Below are positions 33,249 through 44,170 of a stretch of 64,000 nt of DNA, one piece after another (the first letter of the stretch is position 1; every line of letters begins with the position of its first letter). The translations under genes were made by a program, and so were the position numbers. Under the pieces are notes generated by a model. It was not told the DNA's origin. It searched no databases and worked only from the letters and a program-made list of their open reading frames with translations. Source of the stretch: Campanula takesimana. Its lineage: Eukaryota > Streptophyta > Magnoliopsida > Asterales > Campanulaceae. The stretch covers positions 124,001-188,000 of the forward strand of contig JAOWBW010001131.1 of NCBI GenBank assembly GCA_026119855.1, in the 5' to 3' direction.

Positions 33249-35802
33249 TGTAACGACCCCAAAACCCGTCCCTATTTATTTTATATTTTGGGGGGTTTTA
33301 AATTGATATTATGTATTACATAATATTTTATGACTTACACATATTGTTTGATTAATTGTGTTATTTACTTAGTTAGTAATAATAATGGTGAAAAGAGTTA
33401 AATGGAGTAGTTGAAACTATAGGGTCCTTTGTAAAAATATAACTATAGGGGCTTAATTGTTCAACTTGAAAGTAGAGGGACCAAAGTGAAAATTTTAAAA
33501 AAATCTTTATAAGCTTATCTCTCCATCTCTCCCTCTCTGCGTTTCACATACATAGTTCCCAAAATTTCATTTTTCTCTGGTTGATGAAAGAAGAAAGGTA
33601 AGTTCATTTCATTTTGATTTTATATCTTTTTAATTACTTCTCCGTTTTAAAATCTAATTATATAAAAATGATCAGGGCGTTGAGTAGGTCATTTCTACCC
33701 GATCAAATATTATTTCTGCGATACTTTTTCCCGAAATAGGTAAGTTACTAATTCCTCTTTAAATGTTAAAATGGTCATATATGTTATATTCGACACTTGT
33801 TCTTGTTAATTTGTGATTTGAATGATTTTTGTGATACTTGTAATTTTGGGACAAAGGGAGTAGTATGAGATTTGTAGCAAGAAGTGTTTGGTTTAGTTCA
33901 AGTGTGTTCCTGGGTGTTCTTTGCACTTATATGGGTAGAGAGTATGCTTCAGGTATAAGAGTATTAGTACTTTTGAGACGGTGAAACGGAGGGAGTATTA
34001 TATTTGGTACTTATATTGCTAATTTCTGGTTTATGAGAAGTATTGAGTTTGATAGTTATTTGGTGTTAATTTCTGAACACTTATGTGATTGGAAATGGGT
34101 TTGATCGTTATGTATAAGTTAGACTAAGAGTAAGGTTAGTATTTCTGAGAGGTTAGGACGAAAGGAGTGAAAATTTGGTACATTTAGGAAGTGGACGACC
34201 TCACACAAAGTGTGGGCGACCGCACACCCTTCTGACAAGTTTTGTCTATGAAAATGGGCTTTTGGGCGACCGCACACTGTGAAGTGGGCGACCTCACAAT
34301 CTTCCAGAAAATGTTCAATCTTCCGGAGTCATAACTTTCTCATTCGGACTCCGTTTTAGTCGTGTAAACTATCGTTTTAAAGCTCTTCTTGAGTACTACG
34401 AGATAGGTTGGTTTTTTTATTTGAGTTTCAGGTTCAGATTATGTCGAGTTTTAAGTATGTGTTTTATAACACAAAACGTTTAGGAATGGTCCGTTTGTGA
34501 CCGAGTTTGGAATGATGTAACCGTTTAGGTTCATTTTGGGTGTTGTACATATTTATGATGCTTTTGTGGGGTTTCTTACTTTGTAATACCTTGTGTGAGA
34601 AATGGGTTTAACGTACTTGGTTGTTGAGGATCGTGTTTAAGTGTGTGCAAGATGGTTGTTTGACTTAATGTCATTGATAAAGGATTGTGTTGTGACTTAA
34701 TGTCAATGTTGTTAACTCTTTTGTGAGTAACGTGTTTACATCTTTGTGATGACTTTGTGTGGTTCCCTACTTTGGAATCATGCTCTGGTTTTTATTGTTT
34801 AGCAAGTATTCATTACTGTGCTCCTTGTGAAAAGTCCAGCTGGTCTTATGTTGTTGAGTCAGGCAGTGGAAGAATTATAGTGGCATACAAGTTAAGTTCA
34901 CTATAAGGTTTTCCATTGGTACCTTAAGTCATGCAGTGGGAGAGTTATAGTGGCACACAAGCCAAGTTCACTATAAGGTTTTCCACTATTGCCTTTTCTG
35001 TTTCCCCAGTCCAGATTGGCCTTGGATGGGATGAACTAGCTCCCTCGTGTGAGCATTTGGGTTATGAATTTGTGTCATATTCCCCCCGTTGTTACTTTGG
35101 TTCTTATCGTTATGGTTTTGGTTTTCGGGATCCCGGCTTCAGCTATTTATGCTGCTCAGATGGTTTTCTCAGTTGGTTTTCTCAGATGGTATTCTCAGAC
35201 AATTATGTTTATTGGGTAAACCTTGGCTTGGTATCCACCTGAGTGTGGCGTTTGTGGTATTTGTGGTATATGAGTTGGTTTTACCTCTCATACTATGTGC
35301 TATGTGATGCTTATGATATTGTTCTTTAAGCTTATCATTTTAGCATGAAACATAGTTGTATTTTAGTAGCTTACTGAGATTCATTCTCACCCCTTATTTG
35401 TTTACTGTTTTAGATAAAAGCGAGCCAAGGGGATGGGTCACTTCACAAGGGAGGACGTCGGTTGATAATCCATTTTGGAAAGTAAGCGTGGTTTAAAGGT
35501 TACATTATATAAATGTATAACCTTTGGGGTAGTGTACCCGAGACTTTATCCGTGTATCACTTGTTTTGTTAAAGTGTGGTAATTGTACATTTTTATAAGA
35601 GTGTGTAAGCCTTCGTGCTAAGTACTTTCATTTGTGAAAGAGTTTGTTTGAAAGTTAAATGGAATTCTTTGAACTTCGAGTGTGGATTTTGTTAAACTTT
35701 ATGAAAGTATATTTCGAATTTTTTTCTAAAAGTGTTTTATGACGTCTTCCAATCGTGTCCCGAGCGTGGAGCCAAGTAGGACCACGGGTCTGGGGTGCAA
35801 AA
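33249..35802 (+). repeat. 3' LTR of element B
   Basis: 2554 bp, TGTAACGACCCC to a decayed end (GGGTGCAAAA where the 5' copy has GGGCACGACA; several changes are C-to-T or G-to-A). The TSD copy TATAT follows (35803-35807). The array is at 34193-34297 and the module at 34321-34408. Confidence 0.9.
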
Positions 35803-36945
35803 TATATGACTTAGTAGATGCTCAACTTTGGGTGTTTTTATAGTTTTTGGAGTGTGTATGAGTATAGGGAAGGAGCAAAAGAATGCATAGATTCATAGGC
35901 GTTAAAGTGCGAAAAAGAAGGATAAAAAACGGACCAGAACATAAATATATAATGATTTGAGCTCTGAGAAATCAATTCCGTTGGATATTACTCGAAAAGA
36001 GATTTCCAACAATAGTTTACACGTCCAAAACGGAGTTCGTATGAAGAAGTTATGGCCTTCGGAAGATTGCGCGTAAAATATACAAGCCGCGAAGCAAGGA
36101 GTGCGCACGCACACCAAGCATAGGGCGCGCGCTCCCACACTGGATCAAAACTCCAGACCTTTTATGATGAAGGTGCGCACGCACTCTTCCGGACCGAGCG
36201 CGCTCCTGCGAGGGGCTTTAGGGGAATTTGGCTAGGGACCTTAGAGGAATTTCTAAAAATTATTGGGCTTTTCAGTAATTTCTAAAATTCCATGGGCTTT
36301 TCTGGAATTTTTGGAGGACCTCTGGGTAATTTTTTAAGGACTTTTCTGGAAACTCAAAAATACCAAGGGATCCTGGGGAATTTTGGCCACTATCACTTTA
36401 TTTATCCTTTTTAAACACGGAATCCTAGGGTTTTTCCTATTTTTACACCTCCTTATCCCTAGTATAAATATAATACTCCATACACATTGTTTTATATATA
36501 ATTTTATTCAAGATTCAAGGTTGTAATCAAAGATTCATCAATTTAATTCAGGTTTTGATGCTCTTTAATTTTTCTTGTTATTGGTTTTATTATTATTAGT
36601 AGCTAATTCTTAGATTCATGAATTGGTAGTAACAATACTTGATCTCTATGCTATAGATTTAATTCTTTCATTCATTCTTATTTCTTGTTTATCAAAATAT
36701 TCTTCATTCTAGTTTTAGGGTTTCAATTATATGTTAAGATATAAATTGGCCTTTTAACTATTGGGTATTAATTGTTGCGGTAACTCGGGCATTAATACAT
36801 TGACCACTATTTTGATAATTAGATTCAGTTGAGGACGTAAATGAAATCAAACGGATCTAGGTTTTTATGTTCTTAATTTCTTCATGAATTCTTGGAATAT
36901 TATGCGGACGTAACTGAATGTATAATATAAAGAGGATATTAGGAT
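35803..36945 (+). repeat. Element H LTR (plus strand), piece 2
   Basis: Resumes the H LTR after B and matches, in reverse complement, about 59480-60620 of the inverted copy. It carries the shared module (35976-36067, reversed), the four-unit array (36101-36206) and a TATA box TATAAATA (36463-36470). It ends at the hAT insertion with ATTAGGAT (36938-36945). Confidence 0.85.
36101..36206 (+). promoter_or_regulatory. Four-unit array in the H LTR
   Basis: Units alternate: GTGCGCACGCAC (36101), GGGCGCGCGCTC (36123), GTGCGCACGCAC (36173), GAGCGCGCTC (36196). Spacing is 22, 50 and 23 bp. The gap contains the hairpin CTGGA-TCAAAAC-TCCAG (36140-36156). The inverted H LTR keeps the array at 60233-60337 with spacing 23, 48 and 22. 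Confidence 0.75.
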
Positions 36946-37444
36946 TAGGGCTGGATTGATAGGTATACCAGTTACATTTTGCCTATACCATGTACCAACC
37001 AAGTTTAACTTGGTACATGAAATTACGTACCATTACCAACCAACTAAGTCGGTATACCAACTTAGTTGGTACGGTTGGTACTAGCCTATACCAAATGTGG
37101 AATATAATGCAAAAATGACTGTAGAACAAAGATGAATCACGAGTCCAAAACAGTACATATTAATTACCTAATTCAACATTAACATAAAGCTAGTCAACAA
37201 AGCAAGAGTCTCATGTTGATACCAATTGATCACAATAATTCACCACAATATTACTAGTGGTTCTGAAGTTTAAACACAACAACAAAAACAAAACAAAAAA
37301 CACTACTTGAGAGTCGTCTTCTTCAATCACAATAATTCACCATAATATTGACTTCCTGCATGCTCATCCAATCACAATTAGCAAACAAAAATCAGAAATT
37401 ATTGAGTAGTTATTATATTCACCATCTAAAGAGACAGAAGTGCG

Positions 37445-38350
37445 CACCCCTTTGCTTGAAAAAAAGTGCCAGAAAAGCTATTTTCGGCACTTTTTCTGGC
37501 ACTTTTGAAAGTGGCGGAAAAAATGGTGTCGGAAATACTTACCGGCACTTAGCACTTTATAAGTGCCGGAATTTCCCGGCACTTTTCAAAAAGTGCCGCT
37601 AATTTCCGGCATTTTTAAAAGTGCCGGCATTTCCCGACACTTTTTAAAGTGCCGCTAATTTAAATAAAAATATTTTTGAATTTACCCGAATTCGAATCCA
37701 TGACATCTTGCGTAAGAAGCAAACCTTCTACCGCTAGGCTAAATCATTTTTTGTTAAAATTTTTATATACAATTATTTGTTACAAAACAAAAACTTATAT
37801 TAGGGCATTTCTATTATTGTAGTCCATAAAAATCTTATATAAGTAACAAATTAAAGAAAAGTTACATGAAAAATATGATTAAATTTAAAAATTAAATAAA
37901 AATTTCAAAACAAACATCTTGCTTTTAGCAGCACATTATAAAAAAGTGCCAGAAATTAGCGGCACTTATAAAAAGTGCCAGAAATTCCCGTCACTTTTGA
38001 AAAAGTGCCGCTAATTCCCGGAACTTTTTCGAAAGTGCCGCTAATTCCAGGCACTTTTTCGAAAGTGCAGCTAAATTCCCGGCACTTTTTTGAAAGTGCC
38101 GCAAATTCCCAGCACTATTTCGAAAGTGCCGCTAATTCTCGGCACTTTTTTATAAAGTGCCGGGAATTTAGCGGCACTTATTAGAAAGTGCCGGGAATTA
38201 GCGGCACTTATGAAAAAGTGCCGGGAATTAGCGGCATTTTTGAAAAAGTGCTGGGAATTAGCGGCACTTTTTCCAAAAGTGCCATAAATTAGCGGCACAG
38301 ATGAAAGTGCCGGTAAATAAGTGCCGGGAAAAGCCATTTTTGTTGTAGTG
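37445..38350 (-). mobile_element. CACTA-like non-autonomous element inside the hAT
   Basis: The right end, read in reverse, is CACTACAACAAAAATGGC, a typical CACTA (En/Spm) terminus. The left end (CACCCCTTTGCTTG) is decayed. Both ends hold arrays of AAGTGCCG...CGGCACTT units (37466-37660 and 37946-38330) that would fold together. No transposase is present. The middle (37690-37750) holds a tRNA-like stretch in reverse. A 3-bp TSD is not evident, so the left boundary is approximate. Confidence 0.7.
37684..37745 (-). other. tRNA-like sequence within the CACTA-like element
   Basis: Read on the minus strand it contains TAGCCTAGCGGTAGAAG, close to a pol III A box, and about 35 bases later GGATTCGAATTC, close to a B box. 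The anticodon arm is not convincing, so this is a tRNA-derived relic rather than a gene. Confidence 0.45.
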
Positions 38351-38612
38351 CGATTTGGTCTCTTTACCCACTGCCGCATGAAGATCCACTCTATCATCAT
38401 TGTCCTCATTTACTTGATCACAATTTTTCAAAAAAATGTTGGTTATCAAAAATCTATTGTTTCACAACTTCCTTTCAGACATGCTGGTTATCAAAAAGCT
38501 ACTGTTTACCAACCTGTTTACTAAAATGATTTTCAATTTATTTATTTTTGCAACAGCACCATGGCAAAATAACCACTTATAAACATTTATCATTTACAGA
38601 GAAAAAACTGAC

Positions 38613-40680
38613 CTAGGCTTGAGTGCTACTTGGTGCATTGGTGTTGTTTGAGCCATTAAGTCCTTCAAATGCTTCAATAAGAAGTGCAAACAAGGGCCTC
38701 GACTGTTTTGGTGTCAATGAAGCCATAAATGGATCCACGACTCTTGACCCTAAGCTAAAAGCATTTTCTGAAGCCACGGTACTACATGGAACAAGAAGTA
38801 CATCCTTGGCTAGCTTCGACAAAATAGGAAATGTAGATTCATTACCCTTCCACCACTTGCCAATGTCAAAAATTTTCACCATAAGGCTTACACATTTATC
38901 GGATAAATAATGATCAACCTCATTACGATTGAGCATTTTGAGACATCCTTTCTCTAGCAATCTCCTTACTAACATCACCAAGCTCCTTAAATTTTTCCTC
39001 ATCTACTATCATATCATCTTGATAATATTGTTGATCTTTCTCCATGCTCTCATTGCTTTTGTACTCGTTATACATCCCCATCAATATTTTTCTCAAATAT
39101 TCTTCAATTAACTCGATTATAGCCACACTTGCATTACTTTTCCTCATCGCCATTCTAGACCAAGTAAGTTTGTATCTAAGATGAAGCACATTTTCTATCA
39201 TGATGATTTTATTAGTAGTCTCAAAACTTCCCCAATACTTGTAAAATTTGGCCTTCATTGATGTTGTAGCCCTACTCATGAATTGATCTTCTAAAAGAAG
39301 TGATTTCTTAATCTCACACAACAAAGTAATCATCTCCACAAACAACACATTAGAAATAATCGTTTTCCAAGCACTAAGCTTTAAGGTGGCAGCATAAAAC
39401 TTCTTCAAAAAACACAAAATGCCTCAGCATTCCTCCAATCATCAAAAGTTGGAGGGCCAACTTTTCCCGTAAAATAGCTCTTGAATGCCTTATCCTCTTC
39501 AGCCATTCTATTAAATGTCACCTCATACTTTAATGCAGCTTCAAGCATGAGATAGGTGTTGTTCCATGTAGTTACCACATCTAACGGGATATTAGCATTT
39601 GGCGTAGCTTGTTCAAGAACTGAAAACTCCCTAAACTTTTCAAGTCTTTGTGGTGAGCTCCTCACATATTTAACACAATTCCATATGCCAGAAATCCCAT
39701 CTTCTAACTCCTTCAAACCGTCTTTCATAATTAAATTGATAATGTGACAAGCACATCTCAAATGCAGATACTCCCCATTAAACATCAAGGTTTTGTAACT
39801 AGTAAGCTTCCTCTTCATATACTGGACAGCAACATCATTGGCACTAGCATTGTCCACAGTTATGGTAAACACTTTGTTAATCTCCCATTGCCTTAAACAT
39901 TGCTCAAGTACTCTACCAATATCCTCTCCTTTGTAACTAGTTATAATACAAAAGTTTATAATCTTTTTGTGCAACTTCCAGTCATTGTCCATAAAGTGAG
40001 CCGTTACCACCATGTAATTGATATTTTGAATAGATGTCCATGTATCCGTAGTGATAGAAACTCTTGTATCGTTAGACTTAAGCTGAGAAATCAGTAAAGC
40101 CTTCTCAACATGATACCTATCTAAAACGTCTTGAGCAACTTGCTTCCTAGTTAGTGGTGTCCAATTTGGTTCCAACTCTTGGCATAAAGCCACGAAACCC
40201 TCCTTCTCCACAGACCGAAATGGAAGCTCATCCTTGATGATCATCTCAATGCACCTATCATCACACTTCATCTTATTCCACTTTCGGTACCCAGTTCCAC
40301 CACTCACATTATCCCGACTTAACCTCATCTGTGTGGGATTGGCATCTTGAAACAAGGGGTTTACTTTGCACTTTTTGCTATGATATTGCATAGAACTAGT
40401 ATCGTTCTTCCCTGGGTCACACGGCACTATCTCTTTACAATAGTTGCAAGAGTAGTTCTTAGAATCACTTTCACTATTTGGAAGCTTGCACCTATTAAAA
40501 TGATCCCATATTTTTCTTTTATTTGAAGGCACTTTCCTCTTTCGCTTTGCTTCATTAATAGCTTGAGTACTTCCAACTGTAGGTGTAGATGAAGGCGGGC
40601 AAAGGAGGATTTGATTGTGAAGAAGTAACTGGTGGAGCTGAGCTCGAATCACCTATACTCTGCGAGTTGGGAGGTTCCAT
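38613..40680 (-). pseudogene. hAT transposase (BED finger, RNase-H fold, hAT dimerisation), frameshifted
   Basis: Read right to left. The likely start is ATG 40680-40678 (MEPPNSQSIGDSSS), in a different frame from the 415-codon block 40652-39405, so there is a frameshift near 40600. That block has a BED-type finger (CNYCKEI...YHSKKC) and a hAT catalytic-fold core (ITTDTWTSIQNINYMVVTAHF; CHIINLIMKDGL). A frameshift near 39410 leads into 39417-38923 (KFYKYWGSF; LHLRYKL, where the family has LDPRYK). Another near 38980 leads into 39002-38613, which holds the C-terminal dimerisation domain (WWKGNESTFPILSKLAKDVL, STVASENAFS). Inactive. Confidence 0.9.
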
Positions 40681-41666
40681 ACCCTATTTGAAATATAACA
40701 AATCACAAAAAGTTGTGTTAATGCTTTTACTCAATGTGAATGATAAATATATAATCTTCAGGCAGCAAGTACATTGAAAAATCTTGAAATAACAACCGGT
40801 TAACAAATTTTGAGAATCAGGAAAGCAATTTACAAAGAGAGCACTAGGCTTTATTTATATTAAGAAAATCATCTTTTTCTTGGGTAGAAAATAAATCACT
40901 AAAATGCTAGGTCATCTTGCAAAGTTCATGTGCAGATTCAGTTTTTGTCCTGGAAATAGCCATGTTATTTGGAGGACATGGATATGTACTAGGTCTAGGA
41001 GTACTAATCAACACAACATAATGATTGAAAATACCAACTTAATCAACACACATGAAATACGAACTAGAAATAGAAGTACAAGATAAGTAAAGAAATTGAC
41101 AAAGAAAATACTAAGGTTTGAGAATCAGGAAAGAAATTTACAAAGAAAACACTAGGGTTTGATGAATTAGGATTTTTTTTTTTTTTATAATAAAGATAAG
41201 ATTAGGGTTTGATGAATCAAGAAGGATTAATTGACAAAGAAAACAAGGATGAGAGACTAAGCCTACCTTACTGTTGCAGCCGGAAATCAAGACCGGATGG
41301 ATGGTGCGCCGCTTGCCCGCTGCTCAATCGTCGGGAAGGAGGGAGAGAGGTAATCGCCGATGCGAGGGAGAGAGAGAGATAGTGACGAGGTCGTGTCTCG
41401 TAAGACTGAATTAGGGAATAGATTATAGAATACAGATAGTCAATATAGAAGGATATTTTATTTTTTAATGTATAATAAAATTACAATTGGTACTCGTTAT
41501 ACCAACCAACATTGAGTATTAGTACCGTGTACCAACTAATAATACATAATTGGTACGGTAGTACCATACCAACAATATCGGTATACCGATTTGGCCGTAC
41601 CAATTATAATTGGTACGGTTGGTACACGAATTGGTTGGTACTGGCGAGTACAATTTGCCACCCCTA
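40681..41666 (+). other. Non-coding right end of the hAT
   Basis: About 1 kb upstream of the transposase start, with no gene. It includes a GAGAGAGAG stretch near 41367-41380 and direct copies of GAGAATCAGGAAAG (near 40812 and 41117). Confidence 0.5.
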
Positions 41667-41895
41667 ATTAGGATTGCAAATCGCACACCAAACCGTCCCA
41701 ATCCTTACTATTGTGAACGAATCCAAGATTAAGATTGATCTTATTATTATGAGCATGGCATAGAGTGAAAGTACTTGTGAACCCAATTCGTGAATCTAAT
41801 TGTTAATCTTTGTTAATTCTTGCTTATATTTGTTTTCTTAGTTTAATTATTTCTTGCTTTAGTAGTTTAATAAACATTCAAACTAAAACCCCTAT

Positions 41896-41930
<35 letters not shown>

Positions 41931-42028
41931 TTTTCTATTTTAAACATTCTTGTTTTCCAATCTAGTCTCTGTGGATTCGACCCTTGCTTGTGAATACTAC
42001 TACATCGGTAACTAGTACACTTGCTAGG
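41667..42028 (+). repeat. Element H LTR (plus strand), piece 3
   Basis: Resumes after the hAT with the TSD copy ATTAGGAT and continues to CTCTGTGGATTCGACCC (about 41966) and ACACTTGCTAGG. It is broken by element F at CTAGG (42024-42028). Confidence 0.85.
41892..41933 (+). repeat. (ATTT)n microsatellite
   Basis: About ten copies of ATTT within the H LTR. The inverted H LTR lacks them, so the repeat expanded after the two copies separated. Confidence 0.95.
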
Positions 42029-43160
42029 TGTAGATACCCCGGGAAAACCACAACTTGGATAGAGAGGTGAATTATCCTAGGATGTCTATTTGATTTTATT
42101 TTGTAGAGTCGCCACCCACCTATATAATTTTAATATTACGAAACCAAAAATTCGGGAGAGAAGGGGTTAGGTGAAGAGTGGGAAGTACTTAAACACCCAC
42201 TCCGCCCGGCTTACGCGGGTCTTGCTACTAAAGCCTAAAGGTGCTCTAATGTAAAAAGTCTTTCAATTTATTAATAGTGCTAACAATTATAATGTAAAGA
42301 AAAGGGGAATAAAAGATAATTGTTTTATTGATTTAATACTAAAGATTACATTAAGAGAAGAATGGTAAATTAAACTAGAGTTGAAATGTAGGGAGATAAC
42401 CTTAATCAACTTTAATGTAGTAAAGTGGTCATTTAGTCATGTCCCAATTGATGGGATTGAATACATTACTAGACAAATAAAATAAGAAGAAGAAAAGTTG
42501 TACCTTTAGAAGGAGAAATAAGACTTGGACTTTGACTTGAGATGGAGTTGTTTGTAGAGAAATTGTTGTGCAATAATTTGTGTAGAGTTTTTGTAGAGAA
42601 ATGTGTTTGAGAGAATTTGTGTAGAGTTTAGGTTTAAGTCTCAAATTGGGTTCCTTTTCTAAGGTAGAAATGAGAGGTTTAAATAGGTAGAGAAAGGAGG
42701 GAAAGAAGCTTTTCTAACCAATAAGAAAATAAAGAAAATTAAACAATAAATAGAAAATCAAATGAAATAAAGATCAAATATTTTGTTTAGGGAAAAGGCT
42801 AGAATATGGGATTTGGGAGTTATGAAATAAGGGGGGATGAATGTGGAGGTAAAAAGAGGTTTTTGTGATCAAGAAAATGGAGGGAAAAGGCTGCAGTCCG
42901 TAACTGCCATAATGGGAGGCGCGTGCTTCCTGCTTTGGTCGCGAGAGGCGTGCACAGCCCACTAGCAGTGACGGATGCTCCCGCGGGTAGAAAGGACAGA
43001 ATAACAGAAATGACTCTAAAGTTAACCTGTTATGCAGTTTAGTCCAAAACTACAGAATCAGTTAGGAACTTAACCAAAGTAACAGAAATTAACAAAAACA
43101 AGTTAAATAAAAATACTATGTATGCAATCGAGGTGAGAGGTCCAAGGCGGGGTGTCTACA
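42029..43160 (-). repeat. 3' LTR of element F
   Basis: 1132 bp; the plus strand reads TGTAGATACCCCGGG to GGGGTGTCTACA. It lacks a block of about 45 bp present in the 5' copy near 58110-58155. It has a CG-rich array at 42916-42960. Confidence 0.92.
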
Positions 43161-43344
43161 GATCCCCTCGGCGACGTGGATTGCAAAGCAAAATGAGTCG
43201 ACATAAGAAAGACAACCGCCGAGGACATCGACAAAGAAAAAGAAAGAAAAGAAAGTAAAGACTCGATAAAAGCAGGAATTTGAAATTGCGAGAGATAGGG
43301 GAGCGCTCCCTGTGTGAGCGGCTTTTGTTGATAGAGGAGGTGGC

Positions 43345-44170
43345 ATGATCCGTTTGTAAATATGCCGGCTGAATCCGTTAGTGAATCCACTGTTGACGAA
43401 TCCGTTAGTGAATCCATTGAATGAGTCTGTTTGTAAACCCTTGTTGACGAATCCGTTAGTGAATCCGCTTGATGAATCCGTTAGTGAATCCATAAATGAG
43501 TCCATTAGTGAACCTTATTGACGAATCCGTTAGTGAATCCGCTTAATGAATCCGTTAGTGAATCCATTGAATGAGTCCGTTAGTGAACCCTTGTTGACGA
43601 ATCCGTTAGTGAATCCGCTTGATGAATCCGTTAGTGAACCCTATTGACGAATCCATTAGTGAATCCGTTTGATGAATCTGTTAGTGAATCCATTGAATGA
43701 GTCTGTTAGTGAACCCTTGTCGACGAATCCGTTAGTGAATCCGCTTGATGAATCCGTTAGTGAATCCCTTGAATGAGTCCGTTAGTGAAACCTTGTCGAC
43801 GAATCCGTTAGTGATCCGCTTGATAAATCCGTTAGTGAATCCCTTGAATGAGTCCGTTAGTGAACCCTTGTTGATGAATCCGTTAGTGAATCCCGCTTGA
43901 TGAATCCGTTAGTGAATCCCTTGAATGAGTCCGTTAGTGAACCCTGTTGACGAATCTGTTAGTGAATCCGCTTGATGAATCCGTTAGTGAATCCCTTGAA
44001 TGAGTCTTTTAGTGAACCCTTGTTTGACGAATCCGTTAGTGAATCCGCTTGATGAATCCGTCAGTGAATCCTTTGAATGAGTCCGTTAGTGAACCTTGTT
44101 GACGAATCCGTTAGTGAATCCGCTTGATGAATCCGTCAGTGAATCCCTTGAATGGGTCCGTTAGTGAATA
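43345..44170 (-). repeat. Minisatellite next to the F 3' LTR (GAATCCGTTAGT-type)
   Basis: Plus-strand units such as GAATCCGTTAGT, with variants GAGTCCGTTAGTGAACC and GAATCCGCTTGAT, alternate in a higher-order period of roughly 75-80 bp (landmarks CCTTGTTGACGAATCC and CCCTTGAATGAGTCC). It occupies the place of the unrelated-looking minisatellite of C. The shared core is ACGGAT(T/C)C. Confidence 0.93.

Larger units (their letters stand above)
27238..35802 (+). mobile_element. Element B: decayed Ty3/gypsy chromovirus (Tekay/Del-like)
   Basis: LTRs at 27238-29698 and 33249-35802. The TSD is TATAT (27233-27237 and 35803-35807). The internal region is only 3.55 kb, shorter than a normal chromovirus, because several coding blocks are missing. 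The order gag, protease, reverse transcriptase, RNase H, integrase, chromodomain-like end is that of Ty3/gypsy chromoviruses. Long LTRs and an initiator-Met primer site fit the Tekay/Del lineage. Confidence 0.88.
36946..41666 (-). mobile_element. hAT DNA transposon, transposase broken
   Basis: 4.7 kb with a perfect 8-bp TSD (ATTAGGAT, 36938-36945 and 41667-41674), the size expected for hAT. The ends are short inverted repeats: TAGGGCTGG on the left, and TAGGGGTGGCA read inward from the right. A hAT transposase relic lies on the minus strand, and a CACTA-like element is inserted between it and the left end. Both subterminal regions (about 36960-37090 and 41480-41650) are rich in GGTAC/GTACC and TTGGTA/TACCAA repeats, typical of transposase-binding ends. 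Confidence 0.9.

Noticed and set aside
34931..35307. ORFs within the B 3' LTR
   Set aside because: The matching stretch of the 5' LTR lacks the same open frames, and no domain is recognisable.
37348..38184. ORFs rich in FESAANS/KVPLIPGTF repeats
   Set aside because: They arise from the AAGTGCCG foldback repeats of the CACTA-like element on both strands.
42429..42962. Short minus-strand ORFs in the F LTR (also 58465-59137)
   Set aside because: LTR sequence with TATA and transcript start; no domain, and the frames differ between the two LTRs.
43345..44170. CRISPR-like array
   Set aside because: A higher-order minisatellite without spacers of constant length, in a plant retrotransposon.
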